The translations under genes were made by a program, and so were the position numbers. A stretch of 64,000 bases of DNA, from contig DATESN010000025.1 in the NCBI GenBank assembly GCA_035270785.1, positions 16,842 to 80,841 on the forward strand. Direction: 5' to 3'. This DNA is from DATESN01 sp035270785 (lineage in GTDB: Bacteria; Bacillota; Clostridia; Lachnospirales; Lachnospiraceae). This document shows positions 17,041 to 26,775 of this stretch, one piece after another; the first letter of the stretch is position 1, and each line of letters opens with the position of its first letter. The notes under the pieces were generated by a model that worked only from the letters and a program-made list of their open reading frames with translations, searched no databases and was not told the origin of the DNA.

Positions 17041-17889
17041 ATGAGTTTGGCAGACAATATATTTATTAATATGTGTAATGATATCCTTGATAATGGGACG
17101 AGTACGGAAGGTGAAAAAGTAAGGCCCCACTGGGAGGATGGAACTCCAGCCTACACGATAAAGAAATTTGGAGTGGTTAATCGTTATGACTTATCAAAAG
17201 AGTTTCCACTTATTACATTAAGAAAGACGGCATTAAAAAGTTGTACTGATGAAATGCTTTGGATCTGGCAACAAAAATCTCACAATGTAAATGATTTAAA
17301 CAGTCATATTTGGGATGAGTGGGCTGATCAAAACGGGTCCATTGGCAAGGCATATGGATATCAACTAGCAGTGAAACATCAGTATAAAGAAGGCATGATG
17401 GATCAAGTGGATCGGGTTATTTATGATTTGAAAAACAATCCTTTTAGCCGAAGAATTATGACTAATATTTATGTACACCAAGATTTACATGAAATGAACT
17501 TATATCCATGTGCATATAGTATGACTTTTAATGTAACTCAAAAAAAAGCTGAAGATAAGTTAACGCTAAATGCGATACTAAATCAAAGGTCACAGGATGT
17601 ACTTGCAGCAAATAACTGGAATGTAGTTCAATACTCTGTTTTATTACATATGTTAGCCCAAATATGTAATATGAATGTGGGAGAGTTAGTACATGTAATT
17701 GCAGATGCGCATATATATGATAGGCATATACCTATTATTAAAGAATTGATTAGTAGAAAGACTTTTGATGCACCCATATTTTCATTAAATTCGGAAATCG
17801 ATAACTTCTATAAATTTACAAGAAATGACGTAAAGGTTGACAATTATATGACAGGGATGCAAATTACGAATATACCAATAGCAATTTAA
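17041..17889 (+). CDS. thyA: Thymidylate synthase, divergent ThyA
   Basis: Converts dUMP to dTMP with methylene-tetrahydrofolate; 282 aa. G-K-A-Y-G-Y-Q, the nucleophile C157 in N-L-Y-P-C-A-Y-S, and N-Q-R-S-Q-D-V are recognisable. The residue after Cys is Ala where most ThyA proteins have His, and the strand after R-S-Q-D-V differs from the usual G-L-P-F-N-I, so this is a divergent lineage. It is followed 12 nt later by dihydrofolate reductase, the enzyme that regenerates its cofactor. Confidence 0.9.
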   Translation: MSLADNIFINMCNDILDNGTSTEGEKVRPHWEDGTPAYTIKKFGVVNRYDLSKEFPLITLRKTALKSCTDEMLWIWQQKSHNVNDLNSHIWDEWADQNGSIGKAYGYQLAVKHQYKEGMMDQVDRVIYDLKNNPFSRRIMTNIYVHQDLHEMNLYPCAYSMTFNVTQKKAEDKLTLNAILNQRSQDVLAANNWNVVQYSVLLHMLAQICNMNVGELVHVIADAHIYDRHIPIIKELISRKTFDAPIFSLNSEIDNFYKFTRNDVKVDNYMTGMQITNIPIAI

Positions 17890-17901
17890 TAAGGGGATAA
17901 T

Positions 17902-18399
17902 ATGAATGCAATTGTAGCAGTAGATCAGAATTGGGGAATTGGAAGTAAGAATAGGTTATTAGTTTCCATCCCTAATGATCAGAAGTTTTTTCGTAACGAA
18001 ACAATAGGTAAGGTTGTAGTCCTGGGACGAAAGACGATGGAAACATTTCCTGGTGGGAAACCATTAATAAGTAGAACAAATATCATTCTCTCTAAAGACA
18101 AAAGGTACCAGGTAAAAGGTGCGATTGTCGTTAATTCTATAGAGGAGTTATTGGAGGAATTAAAAAAATATAAATCGGAAGATGTATATATTGCCGGAGG
18201 AGATAGTATTTACAAACAAATGCTTCCTTATTGCGATATTGTACATGTGACTAAAATAGATCGTTCCTATGAAGCTGATTCTTTTTTTCCTAATTTAGAT
18301 GAAATGGATGAATGGAGTATTACGGCAGATAGCGAGGAACAAACGTATTTTGATTTAGAATACCATTTTTTAAAATATGAAAAAATAGGTAGTAGATAA
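17902..18399 (+). CDS. folA: Dihydrofolate reductase
   Basis: NADPH-dependent reduction of dihydrofolate; 165 aa, normal length. A-V-D-Q-N-W-G-I-G opens the protein, the catalytic acid is Asp in I-P-N-D-Q-K-F-F, and G-R-K-T-M-E-T-F-P and Y-I-A-G-G-D-S-I-Y are the NADPH-binding segments. AAGGGG lies just upstream of the ATG. It forms a two-gene unit with thyA. Confidence 0.95.
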   Translation: MNAIVAVDQNWGIGSKNRLLVSIPNDQKFFRNETIGKVVVLGRKTMETFPGGKPLISRTNIILSKDKRYQVKGAIVVNSIEELLEELKKYKSEDVYIAGGDSIYKQMLPYCDIVHVTKIDRSYEADSFFPNLDEMDEWSITADSEEQTYFDLEYHFLKYEKIGSR

Positions 18400-18408
18400 G
18401 GGGTTTTT

Positions 18409-19503
18409 TTAACAAACCACTTGATCGCGTCCATTTTCCTTACCAATATACAATTTGTTATCTGCATAAGAAATGACAGCTTCGATGCCTAAATGTTCAT
18501 CGAATTCCACTAACCCAAAGGTCATTGTAATATGAAAGCTATGTTCTTTAAAATGAAATTCATATAGTGCAATTTCACCTCGGAGTTGCTCTAATTGCGA
18601 ACAAGAAATATCAATATTATCAGTTTCAAAAACAAATAAAAATTCTTCTCCGCCCCATCTAGCAATGCTTCCTTTTCCATCCATATATTCAGAAAACATA
18701 GTTGCTAATGTAACCAATACATAATCACCTGTATCATGACCATAGGTATCATTTACACTTTTAAATAGATCCACATCACCAATGGCCAAACAAAATCTTT
18801 TTCCTGTTCTATTATAGTTGTATACTAAATCTTTTAACTGATCATTCATACATCGACGATTTGAAAGATTGGTTAATGCGTCAACCGAAGCCATACGTAT
18901 TAATTTTTTATTATATTGCATAATTTTTTCTTCCGATTTCATAAATGTTGCACAGAAGAAATAAACAGAAACCGTAAGACTTAATGCAAATACTGAAATA
19001 TTCATTATTTCAATAGTATGATTGAAATAAATAGAAGTAGTTCTTAAAACCGGATATTCTTCAGCAAAAAAAGAAACTATAATAATAAAAGTTGTGATTA
19101 TGCTTGAGTATAGTAATTTATAACGTAGTGATTTTTGTAAATCAAAAAATACAACAAGTATAGTTACATAAATAAGCCAATGGTAATTTTTGCTCCAACC
19201 AACCTTCAAGGTAAGAATTGTAGTTGAAAAAATAATAACTAGATTAAATATTTGTAAACCAAGTTGGGTTTTATTCTCGTAAGTGCAAATAAAAGAACCA
19301 GCTAAGAGCCCAATAACAAAAACTAGTAATAAGCTTAGAATATAGTGTTCTAAAAAAACAACTAAAAAAGAAATAATAATAAAATACAAACAAAAGATAA
19401 TATTTAAAGAGCGTAATAGAATAGCTAGCTCTTTTGTTTCAGATTCGCTCCTTACATCTTGTGTTAAAAATTTTATAAAGCTTCTTTTAAAGTTTGAAAA
19501 CAT
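18409..19503 (-). CDS. Membrane diguanylate cyclase (GGDEF)
   Basis: Makes cyclic di-GMP from two GTP; 364 aa. The first 190 residues form about six membrane spans without a recognisable sensor domain. The C-terminal domain starts at D-A-L-T-N-L-S-N-R-R and carries an active G-G-E-E-F signature (R-W-G-G-E-E-F). I see no RxxD inhibitory site at the usual place before it. It is convergent with folA, the stops being 9 nt apart, and stands alone on its strand. Confidence 0.9.
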   Translation of the reverse strand: MFSNFKRSFIKFLTQDVRSESETKELAILLRSLNIIFCLYFIIISFLVVFLEHYILSLLLVFVIGLLAGSFICTYENKTQLGLQIFNLVIIFSTTILTLKVGWSKNYHWLIYVTILVVFFDLQKSLRYKLLYSSIITTFIIIVSFFAEEYPVLRTTSIYFNHTIEIMNISVFALSLTVSVYFFCATFMKSEEKIMQYNKKLIRMASVDALTNLSNRRCMNDQLKDLVYNYNRTGKRFCLAIGDVDLFKSVNDTYGHDTGDYVLVTLATMFSEYMDGKGSIARWGGEEFLFVFETDNIDISCSQLEQLRGEIALYEFHFKEHSFHITMTFGLVEFDEHLGIEAVISYADNKLYIGKENGRDQVVC

Positions 19504-19623
19504 AATAAAAAGGTCCCTTCTAGTGCTTTTTATTTCAGCAATTAAATTGCTTTACACTTACATTATTAACAATGAGTATATCATTTTAATACAAAAAATG
19601 CTAGTAAATTAGAAACCTATTAC

Positions 19624-19652
19624 TTGACTTTTATTTATAAAAGGATAATAAT
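19624..19652 (+). promoter_or_regulatory. Candidate promoter of ilvE
   Basis: TTGACT (19624-19629), 17 nt, AATAAT (19647-19652). Confidence 0.5.
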
Positions 19653-19713
19653 TAAAAGAAAATTTGATGGTAAAAAACAATAATAATGCTTAGATGATAA
19701 GGAGTGCTTTGTG

Positions 19714-20784
19714 ATGATAAATATCAGATATGAGAAAACAACAAATCCCAAATTAATACCAGGTCCTGAGACGCAATTAAATTTTGGTAATATATTTACG
19801 GATCATATGTTTATTATGGATTATGTGGAAGGATTGGGGTGGATTGATCCTCGAATTATTCCCTATGGACCACTTTCTATGGATCCATCATCTATGGTTT
19901 TTCACTATGGACAAGAAATGTTTGAAGGATTAAAAGCATATAAAACAGATGAGGGTAACATACTTTTATTTCGCCCTGATAAAAACATAGAAAGAGCTAA
20001 TAATACCAACGATAGAATCTGTATTCCACGGATTCCGGAGGAGGATTTTATGCTTGCATTAAATGAGATTGTTAAAATGGATCAAGATTGGATTCCGACA
20101 CAACCGGGTACTTCCCTATATATTAGGCCCTTTATTATTGCTACAGATCCTTTTTTGGGAGTTAGACCATCTAGCACCTATAAATTTATGATTATACTAT
20201 CTCCTGTTGGGGCATATTATCCAGAAGGTCTAAATCCGGTAAAGATTTGGATTGAAGACGAATTTGTTCGAGCAGTTCGTGGTGGGCTGGGAGAGGCAAA
20301 GACGGGTGCTAACTATGTAGCTAGCCTTAAGGCTCAGGTGAAAGCACATGAGGCAGGTTATTCCCAAGTATTGTGGCTTGATGGCGTAGAAAGAAAGTAC
20401 ATAGAAGAAGTTGGAGCAATGAATATTTTCTTTAAAATAAATGGGAAGATTATTACACCTATGCTAAACGGAAGTATTTTGCCAGGAGTAACTAGAAGCA
20501 GTTGTATTGAGCTTTGTAAGCTATGGGGATATGACGTTGAAGAACGAAAGATTTCGTCCGCCGAGTTGTTTTTGGCAGCAATGGATGGAACGTTAGAAGA
20601 GGTCTGGGGGACTGGAACAGCAGCAGTTATTAGCCCTGTTGGACATTTAAGAGAGGGTGAAACGGACATAAAAATTAAAGATGGTGGAATCGGAGAATTA
20701 AGTCAAAAATTATATGATACAATTACTGGAATTCAGTTGGGTAAAATAAAAGCACCTGAAGGATGGATTGTAGAAGTGAAATAG
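19714..20784 (+). CDS. ilvE: Branched-chain amino acid aminotransferase
   Basis: PLP class IV transaminase of 356 aa that exchanges amino groups between glutamate and leucine, isoleucine or valine. The PLP Lys is about residue 196 in E-A-K-T-G-A-N-Y, typical of the long BCAT type. E-V-G-A-M-N-I-F-F and G-T-G-T-A-A-V-I-S-P-V-G are also family signatures. The start is ATG 19714 or the GTG just before it at 19711; AAGGAG lies 6-9 nt upstream of both. It is monocistronic. Confidence 0.95.
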   Translation: MINIRYEKTTNPKLIPGPETQLNFGNIFTDHMFIMDYVEGLGWIDPRIIPYGPLSMDPSSMVFHYGQEMFEGLKAYKTDEGNILLFRPDKNIERANNTNDRICIPRIPEEDFMLALNEIVKMDQDWIPTQPGTSLYIRPFIIATDPFLGVRPSSTYKFMIILSPVGAYYPEGLNPVKIWIEDEFVRAVRGGLGEAKTGANYVASLKAQVKAHEAGYSQVLWLDGVERKYIEEVGAMNIFFKINGKIITPMLNGSILPGVTRSSCIELCKLWGYDVEERKISSAELFLAAMDGTLEEVWGTGTAAVISPVGHLREGETDIKIKDGGIGELSQKLYDTITGIQLGKIKAPEGWIVEVK

Positions 20785-20810
20785 ATAGGTAATTATGAAT
20801 CAAGAAGTTT

Positions 20811-20844
20811 AGAGATGGATAGTTCAATATCCATCTCTTTTTTA
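20811..20844 (+). terminator. Terminator after ilvE
   Basis: AGAGATGGAT (20811-20820) pairs with ATCCATCTCT (20829-20838), followed by TTTTT. Confidence 0.88.
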
Positions 20845-20865
20845 AAAGAGAAAAGGTAAAGTAAA

Positions 20866-21603
20866 ATGAAAAAATTAAGGAAAGATAAAACACACCCTTA
20901 TGTTTATGAAACGCATCTTCATACAAGCCAGGGGAGTGCATGTGCCTATAGCGATGGAAAAGAAATGGCAAACGCTTGTAAAAAGGCGGGATATACTGGA
21001 ATAATTGTGACGGATCACTTTTTTTATGGAAATTGTAACATAAATAGAAAATTGCCATGGAAGATTTGGGTTGAAGAATTTTGTAAAGGATATGAGGATG
21101 CTAAAAAACAAGGGGATAAAATTGGATTGCAAGTTTTTTTCGGATGGGAAGCAGGCTATAATGGAACGGAATTCCTCATTTATGGATTAAACAAAGAGTG
21201 GTTAATCAATCACCCAGAAATAAAAGATGCCTCTGTAGAGGAGCAATTTTCATTAGTTCATGAAGGTGGTGGAATTGTTATTCATGCTCATCCATTCAGG
21301 GAAGAATCATATATTCCAGAGATAAGGCTTTTTCCAAAATATGTTGATGGAGTTGAGGGCGTGAATTCAAAACACTCCTGTATCACGAGCCTGAGTCATA
21401 ACAATCCCCTTTTTGATGAGCTGGCGAAAGAATATGCTAAAAAATATCACTTACCTATGACGGCTGGGTCAGATATACATGATACAGATTTATTATGTGG
21501 TGGAATGGCGTTTTCAAGAAAATTAGTTGATAGTAATGACTTTATAAAGGCCATTTTAGATAGAGAAAATTACATCTTGCTTGATGGAAATGAATCTTTA
21601 TAA
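20866..21603 (+). CDS. PHP-domain metal-dependent phosphoesterase
   Basis: PHP-fold protein of 245 aa. Metal ligands are seen in E-T-H-L-H-T-S, V-T-D-H-F, I-H-A-H-P-F and, near the end, S-D-I-H-D. The family includes histidinol phosphatase and nucleotide or oligoribonucleotide phosphatases; the substrate cannot be called. It precedes sbcDC by 35 nt, so a link to nucleic-acid processing is possible but only contextual. Confidence 0.85.
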   Translation: MKKLRKDKTHPYVYETHLHTSQGSACAYSDGKEMANACKKAGYTGIIVTDHFFYGNCNINRKLPWKIWVEEFCKGYEDAKKQGDKIGLQVFFGWEAGYNGTEFLIYGLNKEWLINHPEIKDASVEEQFSLVHEGGGIVIHAHPFREESYIPEIRLFPKYVDGVEGVNSKHSCITSLSHNNPLFDELAKEYAKKYHLPMTAGSDIHDTDLLCGGMAFSRKLVDSNDFIKAILDRENYILLDGNESL

Positions 21604-21638
21604 GAGTTGTGTTGCTAAAGCAACGAATGGGAGCAAAT

Positions 21639-22775
21639 ATGAAATTTATTCATACAGGAGACTTACATATCGGAAAAACAATTAATGATTTTAATTTGTT
21701 GAAGGATCAAAAGTTTATCTTGGATCAGATGATAAAAATAGCCAAAGAAGAAAAAGTAGATGCCTTTGTAATAGCGGGAGATATCTATGATCGATCCATT
21801 CCAAGTGCGGAAGCGGTTGTTTTGCTAGACGAGTTTTTGTCTACCTTGCAAAAAGAAGATATAAAAGTATTTATGATAAGCGGTAATCATGATTCCCCAG
21901 AAAGAATATCCTTTGGAAAGAAGATTTTAGAAAAACAAGGATTATTTATTCAAGGGATTTATGAAGAACCCGCAATTATGAATGAGGTTATTTGTAAAGA
22001 TGAATTTGGACAAGTTTCTTTTTTCTTTATGCCTTTTGTTAAACCAGCAGTTTTAAATTGTAAGACTAGCGATGAAATGATTAAGTTTATTTTAGAACAT
22101 AATTGTACGACTAGGGAAACGGATATTAGAAAAGTTCTGATCTCTCATTTTTTTGTTACAAATAATGGGAAAGAACCGGAATTATCTGATTCAGAAACTA
22201 CTATTCATGTAGGCGGTTTAGATAATGTAGAAGCAAGTAATTTTAAAGATTTTGATTATGTTGCCTTAGGACATATACATAAGCCACAGCAGATAGGGGA
22301 AGGACCTATTTATTATGCCGGATCCCCTTTGAAATTTTCGTTTTCGGAAGTGAATCAATGTAAATCAGTTAATATAGTAGAATTAAGAAAGAAAGGGGAA
22401 GTAATAGTTAAAAAGAGGGAGTTAATCCCCCTTCATGAGATGAGAAAAATAAAAGGTTTATTAGATGATTTAATAAAACCAGAAATAACACTTTCTCAGA
22501 ACTGTAATGATTATTTACAAATTACACTGATCAATGAGGAAGAATTACTTGATCCAATCGGGGTTTTAAGGAATGAATATCCTAATGTGATGCAGCTTTT
22601 ATTGGCGAAAAATGAAAGTGTATTAGAGGGTGATTACCAGAACAAGATTTTAAAAAGGAGTAAATCACCTTACGAGTTATTTGAAGATTTTTATGAGATT
22701 GTGAGAGACAAGCCAATGGATGATAAAAGAAGAAGTCAGGTAATGGAAGCTATGAAAGAAGCAGAGGAGAGGTAG
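21639..22775 (+). CDS. sbcD: Exonuclease subunit SbcD (Mre11-like)
   Basis: Nuclease subunit of the SbcCD complex that opens hairpins and trims DNA ends; 378 aa. The calcineurin-like phosphoesterase motifs are in order: H-T-G-D-L-H-I-G, I-A-G-D-I-Y-D, S-G-N-H-D, I-S-H-F and A-L-G-H-I-H. The ATG at 21639 with GGGAGC upstream is preferred over a TTG at 21609. It ends 4 nt before sbcC. Confidence 0.96.
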   Translation: MKFIHTGDLHIGKTINDFNLLKDQKFILDQMIKIAKEEKVDAFVIAGDIYDRSIPSAEAVVLLDEFLSTLQKEDIKVFMISGNHDSPERISFGKKILEKQGLFIQGIYEEPAIMNEVICKDEFGQVSFFFMPFVKPAVLNCKTSDEMIKFILEHNCTTRETDIRKVLISHFFVTNNGKEPELSDSETTIHVGGLDNVEASNFKDFDYVALGHIHKPQQIGEGPIYYAGSPLKFSFSEVNQCKSVNIVELRKKGEVIVKKRELIPLHEMRKIKGLLDDLIKPEITLSQNCNDYLQITLINEEELLDPIGVLRNEYPNVMQLLLAKNESVLEGDYQNKILKRSKSPYELFEDFYEIVRDKPMDDKRRSQVMEAMKEAEER

Positions 22776-22779
22776 AAGA

Positions 22780-25467
22780 ATGAAGCCAATTCTATTAACA
22801 TTATGTGGTTGGGGTCCTTATCGGGAAAAGGAAACAGTGGATTTTCGTTTGTTTGAGGGACGAGGTCTTTTTCTAGTGACAGGAGCAACAGGAGCAGGAA
22901 AAACCACTATTTTCGATGCTATTGCCTATGCATTATATGGAAATGTAAGTGGTAATATGAGAGAAAAGGACAGTGTAAGAAGTGATTTTGCATCACCAGA
23001 GACGGCAACCTATGTTCATCTAATTATGACTCATAAGGGAGAAGAATACTCCATTTTAAGAAACCCTAAATATTTAAGACCAAAAAAAAGAAAATCGGGA
23101 AATGCAGGATATACGGAAGAAAAAGAAGATGCAAAATTAATTCTTCCAGATGGAAAAATAATTCAGGGAAGTAATGATGTTACTAAAAAGATACAAGAGA
23201 TATTAGTACTAGATTTCGCACAATTTAAACAAATTTCTATGATAGCACAGGGGGAGTTTGTAAAACTATTAACAGCATCTCCAAAAGAGAAAATCCAAAT
23301 ATTTAGAGATATTTTTGGTACGGGTATTTATGATAGATTTGCAAATATCTTACGTAAAAAATCATCCGCACTTTATAATGAAATTATGGAGTTTAAGCAT
23401 AAGATGGAAGAAAGTATTTCTAATCTTTCCATAGAGGAAGAGGAATGGGAAATTCTTACTTGTACGGAATCTCATGATTATGCAAAAATAGTTTCATATC
23501 TTAATATATTGGAACAAACGATGATTAGTCAGGAAGAGTTCGTGAACAATAACATCATAAAAACGGAACATTCCATATCTACAATTACGAAAACGATTGC
23601 CAATAGAAAAAGAGATCGTGAAGTGCTAGAACAATTAAAATCATCAAAAGAAAAGCTTGCTTCCTTAGAGTTACAAGGGGAAAGTTATGAAAAAAAGAAG
23701 GGGGAATTAAGTGCATCTAAACGTGCGCAAGCAGTTGAAGTTGCCGAATTAAACTATAAGAATCTGAAGAATGACATTATAAAAAGTCAAACGAAAATGG
23801 AAGAACTAAAAGTCGAATTTAAAGATCTGAAAATAGAATTGACACAGTTAAGACCTTTCTTTTTAGGCAAGGAAACGGTGGAACGATATGTGACGCAGAT
23901 CAATGATTATATAAAAAGCATGGATCAACTGGAATTATCCAAACAGTTATTAACAGTTAAACAAAGAGAACTTCATAAACTGCAAGAACAATATTTAGTA
24001 GTTGAAGAAGAATCAAAAGAAAAAAAACAGGAATATGAGATGGCTGACCGTTTATATAAAAGGGCAACCGTTGGAATTGTTATTCAAATGCTTCGAGATG
24101 GGGAGCCTTGTCCGGTATGTGGCTCTGTTGAACATCCACATGTAAAAAAGGTGTTAGAAGAAATACCAAATGAAGAACAATTACAAAAATTAAAAGGTAG
24201 ATATGAAGAGGCAGAAAAAAGACGTCTTGATCTGTTTGGAAAAACTTCCATATGGAAAGGGGATACGGACAGAGAAAAGGAAATGAATAGTTTGGCAAAA
24301 AAAGTCGTTGTGGATAATAAAGATCTATTGCTACAGGCAGTTAGCCAAACAACGAATGAAGAAATGGATTTATTTTATTTATTAATAGAACGTAAACTTG
24401 AAGAGTGCATCTTCCTAGAAAAAGAAAACCTACAAACAATTGTTAAAAAGGTTTCATTAGAATTGCAAAAAAAGATAGAACGTTACTTAAATATAAATGG
24501 ATTAATTGTTGAAAAAGAGGATGCAATACGGAAGCTTGATATAGATATCGTCCAAGGAAAAAAGAAAGAAAAAGAAAAACAAAGTGAGTTTATAGAACTT
24601 TTAATAAAATATGAATTTTCCAATGAAGAAGACTATCAAGCAAGCAAGAGAAGATTTGAAGTCATTATTAATTTAGAAAAAGATGTTCAAAATTATAACC
24701 AGGCTGTCTGTTCATTGAAAGATTTAATTGCTAAAAATCAGGAAAATGTAAAGAATATAGTAGAAGTTGATTTTGAACCGTTACAATTAGAGATGGATGG
24801 TTTTTTGCATCAAAAAAAAGTATTGCAAGAGCAGCAAAAACAATTTCATGTTCATATTTCTCAAATTAAGATTGCAAGAGACTCCATAATAAGCAAGCTT
24901 GGTAAAATGAATGATAGGTTGGATGAATACGGAATTGTTAAAGATTTGGATCATTTAACAAGTGGAAATAATACAAAAAGACTTGTCTTTGAACAATATG
25001 TTCTTGCAAGTTATTTTGAAGATATTTTGTTGGCAGCAAATTTACGATTTACAAAAATGACAGCAATGAGGTATGAATTATCTAGGGTAGAAGGGGTTAT
25101 TGATGGACGAAGCAAAGACAACCTGGAAATTCAAGTACTAGATAACTATACAGGCAAATATCGCTTGGTAAAGACGCTATCAGGTGGTGAGTTATTTAAA
25201 GCTAGTTTAGCATTAGCGCTAGGGCTAAGCGATGTGATTCAATCAAGTAGTGGTGGGATACGTGTAGAGGCACTTTTTATTGACGAAGGATTTGGATCTT
25301 TAGATGCAGAATCTCTTGATCAAGCATGTGAAACACTCAATTCATTAGTAGATAAAGAACGCATGATAGGAATTATTTCTCATGTTGGAGAGTTAAGAGA
25401 ACGAATCGATAATAAAATTGTTGTAAATAAGACAAGTATAGGAAGTTTTATTCAGGTAAATGGGTAA
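22780..25467 (+). CDS. sbcC: Exonuclease subunit SbcC (Rad50-like ATPase)
   Basis: SMC-like ATPase of 895 aa, partner of SbcD. Walker A G-A-T-G-A-G-K-T-T is near residue 33. Long coiled coils run to and from a zinc hook C444-P-V-C447 at the exact middle. The C-terminal lobe has the signature L-S-G-G-E and Walker B L-F-I-D-E-G-F-G. A few internal stretches are rich in AAA/GAA codons, typical of coiled coils. Confidence 0.96.
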   Translation: MKPILLTLCGWGPYREKETVDFRLFEGRGLFLVTGATGAGKTTIFDAIAYALYGNVSGNMREKDSVRSDFASPETATYVHLIMTHKGEEYSILRNPKYLRPKKRKSGNAGYTEEKEDAKLILPDGKIIQGSNDVTKKIQEILVLDFAQFKQISMIAQGEFVKLLTASPKEKIQIFRDIFGTGIYDRFANILRKKSSALYNEIMEFKHKMEESISNLSIEEEEWEILTCTESHDYAKIVSYLNILEQTMISQEEFVNNNIIKTEHSISTITKTIANRKRDREVLEQLKSSKEKLASLELQGESYEKKKGELSASKRAQAVEVAELNYKNLKNDIIKSQTKMEELKVEFKDLKIELTQLRPFFLGKETVERYVTQINDYIKSMDQLELSKQLLTVKQRELHKLQEQYLVVEEESKEKKQEYEMADRLYKRATVGIVIQMLRDGEPCPVCGSVEHPHVKKVLEEIPNEEQLQKLKGRYEEAEKRRLDLFGKTSIWKGDTDREKEMNSLAKKVVVDNKDLLLQAVSQTTNEEMDLFYLLIERKLEECIFLEKENLQTIVKKVSLELQKKIERYLNINGLIVEKEDAIRKLDIDIVQGKKKEKEKQSEFIELLIKYEFSNEEDYQASKRRFEVIINLEKDVQNYNQAVCSLKDLIAKNQENVKNIVEVDFEPLQLEMDGFLHQKKVLQEQQKQFHVHISQIKIARDSIISKLGKMNDRLDEYGIVKDLDHLTSGNNTKRLVFEQYVLASYFEDILLAANLRFTKMTAMRYELSRVEGVIDGRSKDNLEIQVLDNYTGKYRLVKTLSGGELFKASLALALGLSDVIQSSSGGIRVEALFIDEGFGSLDAESLDQACETLNSLVDKERMIGIISHVGELRERIDNKIVVNKTSIGSFIQVNG

Positions 25468-25517
25468 TGTAGATGGATATATTAACAGAAAAATAGGTGA
25501 CGAAAGGATTGAATCGC

Positions 25518-26585
25518 ATGAAAAGCACTATGAAAAACAGAAAGAGAATAGTAGCATTGTTTATTACTATTTTAGTTTTTGTTTCTTTGTTACAGGGTTG
25601 TGGAAAAAAAGGAAATGAAACGAAAGTAATATTAACAACAGGTTTTTCGAAAAATGAAATTTTTCGTATTGAAACAATATCATGTTCGTTACCAGAAATG
25701 ATGGTTTACTTAACAAATACACAAAATCAATATGAAAGAGTGTATGGAGATGAAATATGGAAAACAAATCTGGATGGCATTACCCTAGAAGAAAATGTGA
25801 AAGAAACAGTACTTGCTAGAATCGCTCGAATTAAGACAATGAATCTTTTAGCAAAGCAGAAAGATATTACATTATCAAAAAACGAAACAGATCGTGTTTT
25901 GATAGCAGCACAAGAATATTACGACTCCTTAAATAAGACAGAAGTTAATACCATGAATTTAAATGTAAATATTATTATTGAAATGTATTCTGAGTATGCA
26001 CTAGCAAATAAAGTATATAATTATATTATTAAAGATATTAATCCAGAGATTAGTGATGACGAAGCAAGAACGATTACTATTCAACATATTTTAGTTAAAA
26101 CATATACGATAGATGCAAATGGAGAGATGATTCCATATTCCAAAAAAGGGAAGTCAGATGCTCTTTTAAAAATCAATAGCGCTTTAAACAGGGCAAAAAA
26201 TGGTGAGAACTTTGAAAACCTAATGAATGAATTTAACGAGGATAAAAAAAGTACGTATTCATTTGGAATAGGAGAAGTAGAAGTAGATATTGAAAAAGTT
26301 TCATTTAATCTTGGAACAGATGAAATAAGCGATATTATTGAAACAGCATATGGCTATGAAATTATCAAATGTATTAATACTTTTAACCGAGAAGAGACGG
26401 ATGCAAATAAAGTTAAAATAGTTGAAAAAAAAAGAAAAGAAGTATTTAATGAAGAATATGAACAATTTGTTGCAAAGCTAACAAAAAAGTTGAATGAAAA
26501 TTTGTGGAGTGATGTAACACTGATACATAACCCGGAAGTTATTACAAACAGTTTTTTTGAAGTTTATGAAGAGTATTTTGAATAG
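25518..26585 (+). CDS. prsA: PrsA-like peptidyl-prolyl isomerase lipoprotein
   Basis: Extracytoplasmic foldase lipoprotein of 355 aa. From ATG 25518 (AAAGGA 9 nt upstream, better than GTG 25497) a basic N-terminus and hydrophobic run lead to lipobox L-L-Q-G-C28. A helical SurA-like N-domain is followed by a parvulin PpiC domain from about residue 190 (I-Q-H-I-L-V-K, then F-G-I-G-E-V-E). It helps secreted proteins fold. The symbol is by family; a separate function within the clade is possible. Confidence 0.82.
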   Translation: MKSTMKNRKRIVALFITILVFVSLLQGCGKKGNETKVILTTGFSKNEIFRIETISCSLPEMMVYLTNTQNQYERVYGDEIWKTNLDGITLEENVKETVLARIARIKTMNLLAKQKDITLSKNETDRVLIAAQEYYDSLNKTEVNTMNLNVNIIIEMYSEYALANKVYNYIIKDINPEISDDEARTITIQHILVKTYTIDANGEMIPYSKKGKSDALLKINSALNRAKNGENFENLMNEFNEDKKSTYSFGIGEVEVDIEKVSFNLGTDEISDIIETAYGYEIIKCINTFNREETDANKVKIVEKKRKEVFNEEYEQFVAKLTKKLNENLWSDVTLIHNPEVITNSFFEVYEEYFE

Positions 26586-26642
26586 TTTAGGAAAATTTTA
26601 TAATTGGCAGAATGGCTTAAAGTCGAGCTTTTCAAAGGATAA

Positions 26643-26669
26643 TTAGCACTCTTAATAAAAGAGTGCTAA
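26643..26669 (+). promoter_or_regulatory. CIRCE element (HrcA operator)
   Basis: The perfect TTAGCACTC-N9-GAGTGCTAA inverted repeat, half-sites 26643-26651 and 26661-26669. It lies 106 nt before htpG and just before a TTGACT. This is the textbook HrcA site, so htpG is predicted to be heat-inducible through HrcA. Confidence 0.95.
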
Positions 26670-26775
26670 TTTTGACTTGACTTTTTTTTGTGGGCGAATT
26701 AAACTTGGTCTGACAAGTGAAACTTACTTTTGCCTTGAAAAAAAGTAAAGTTAATAGGAAAGGAAAGTGAATTTT

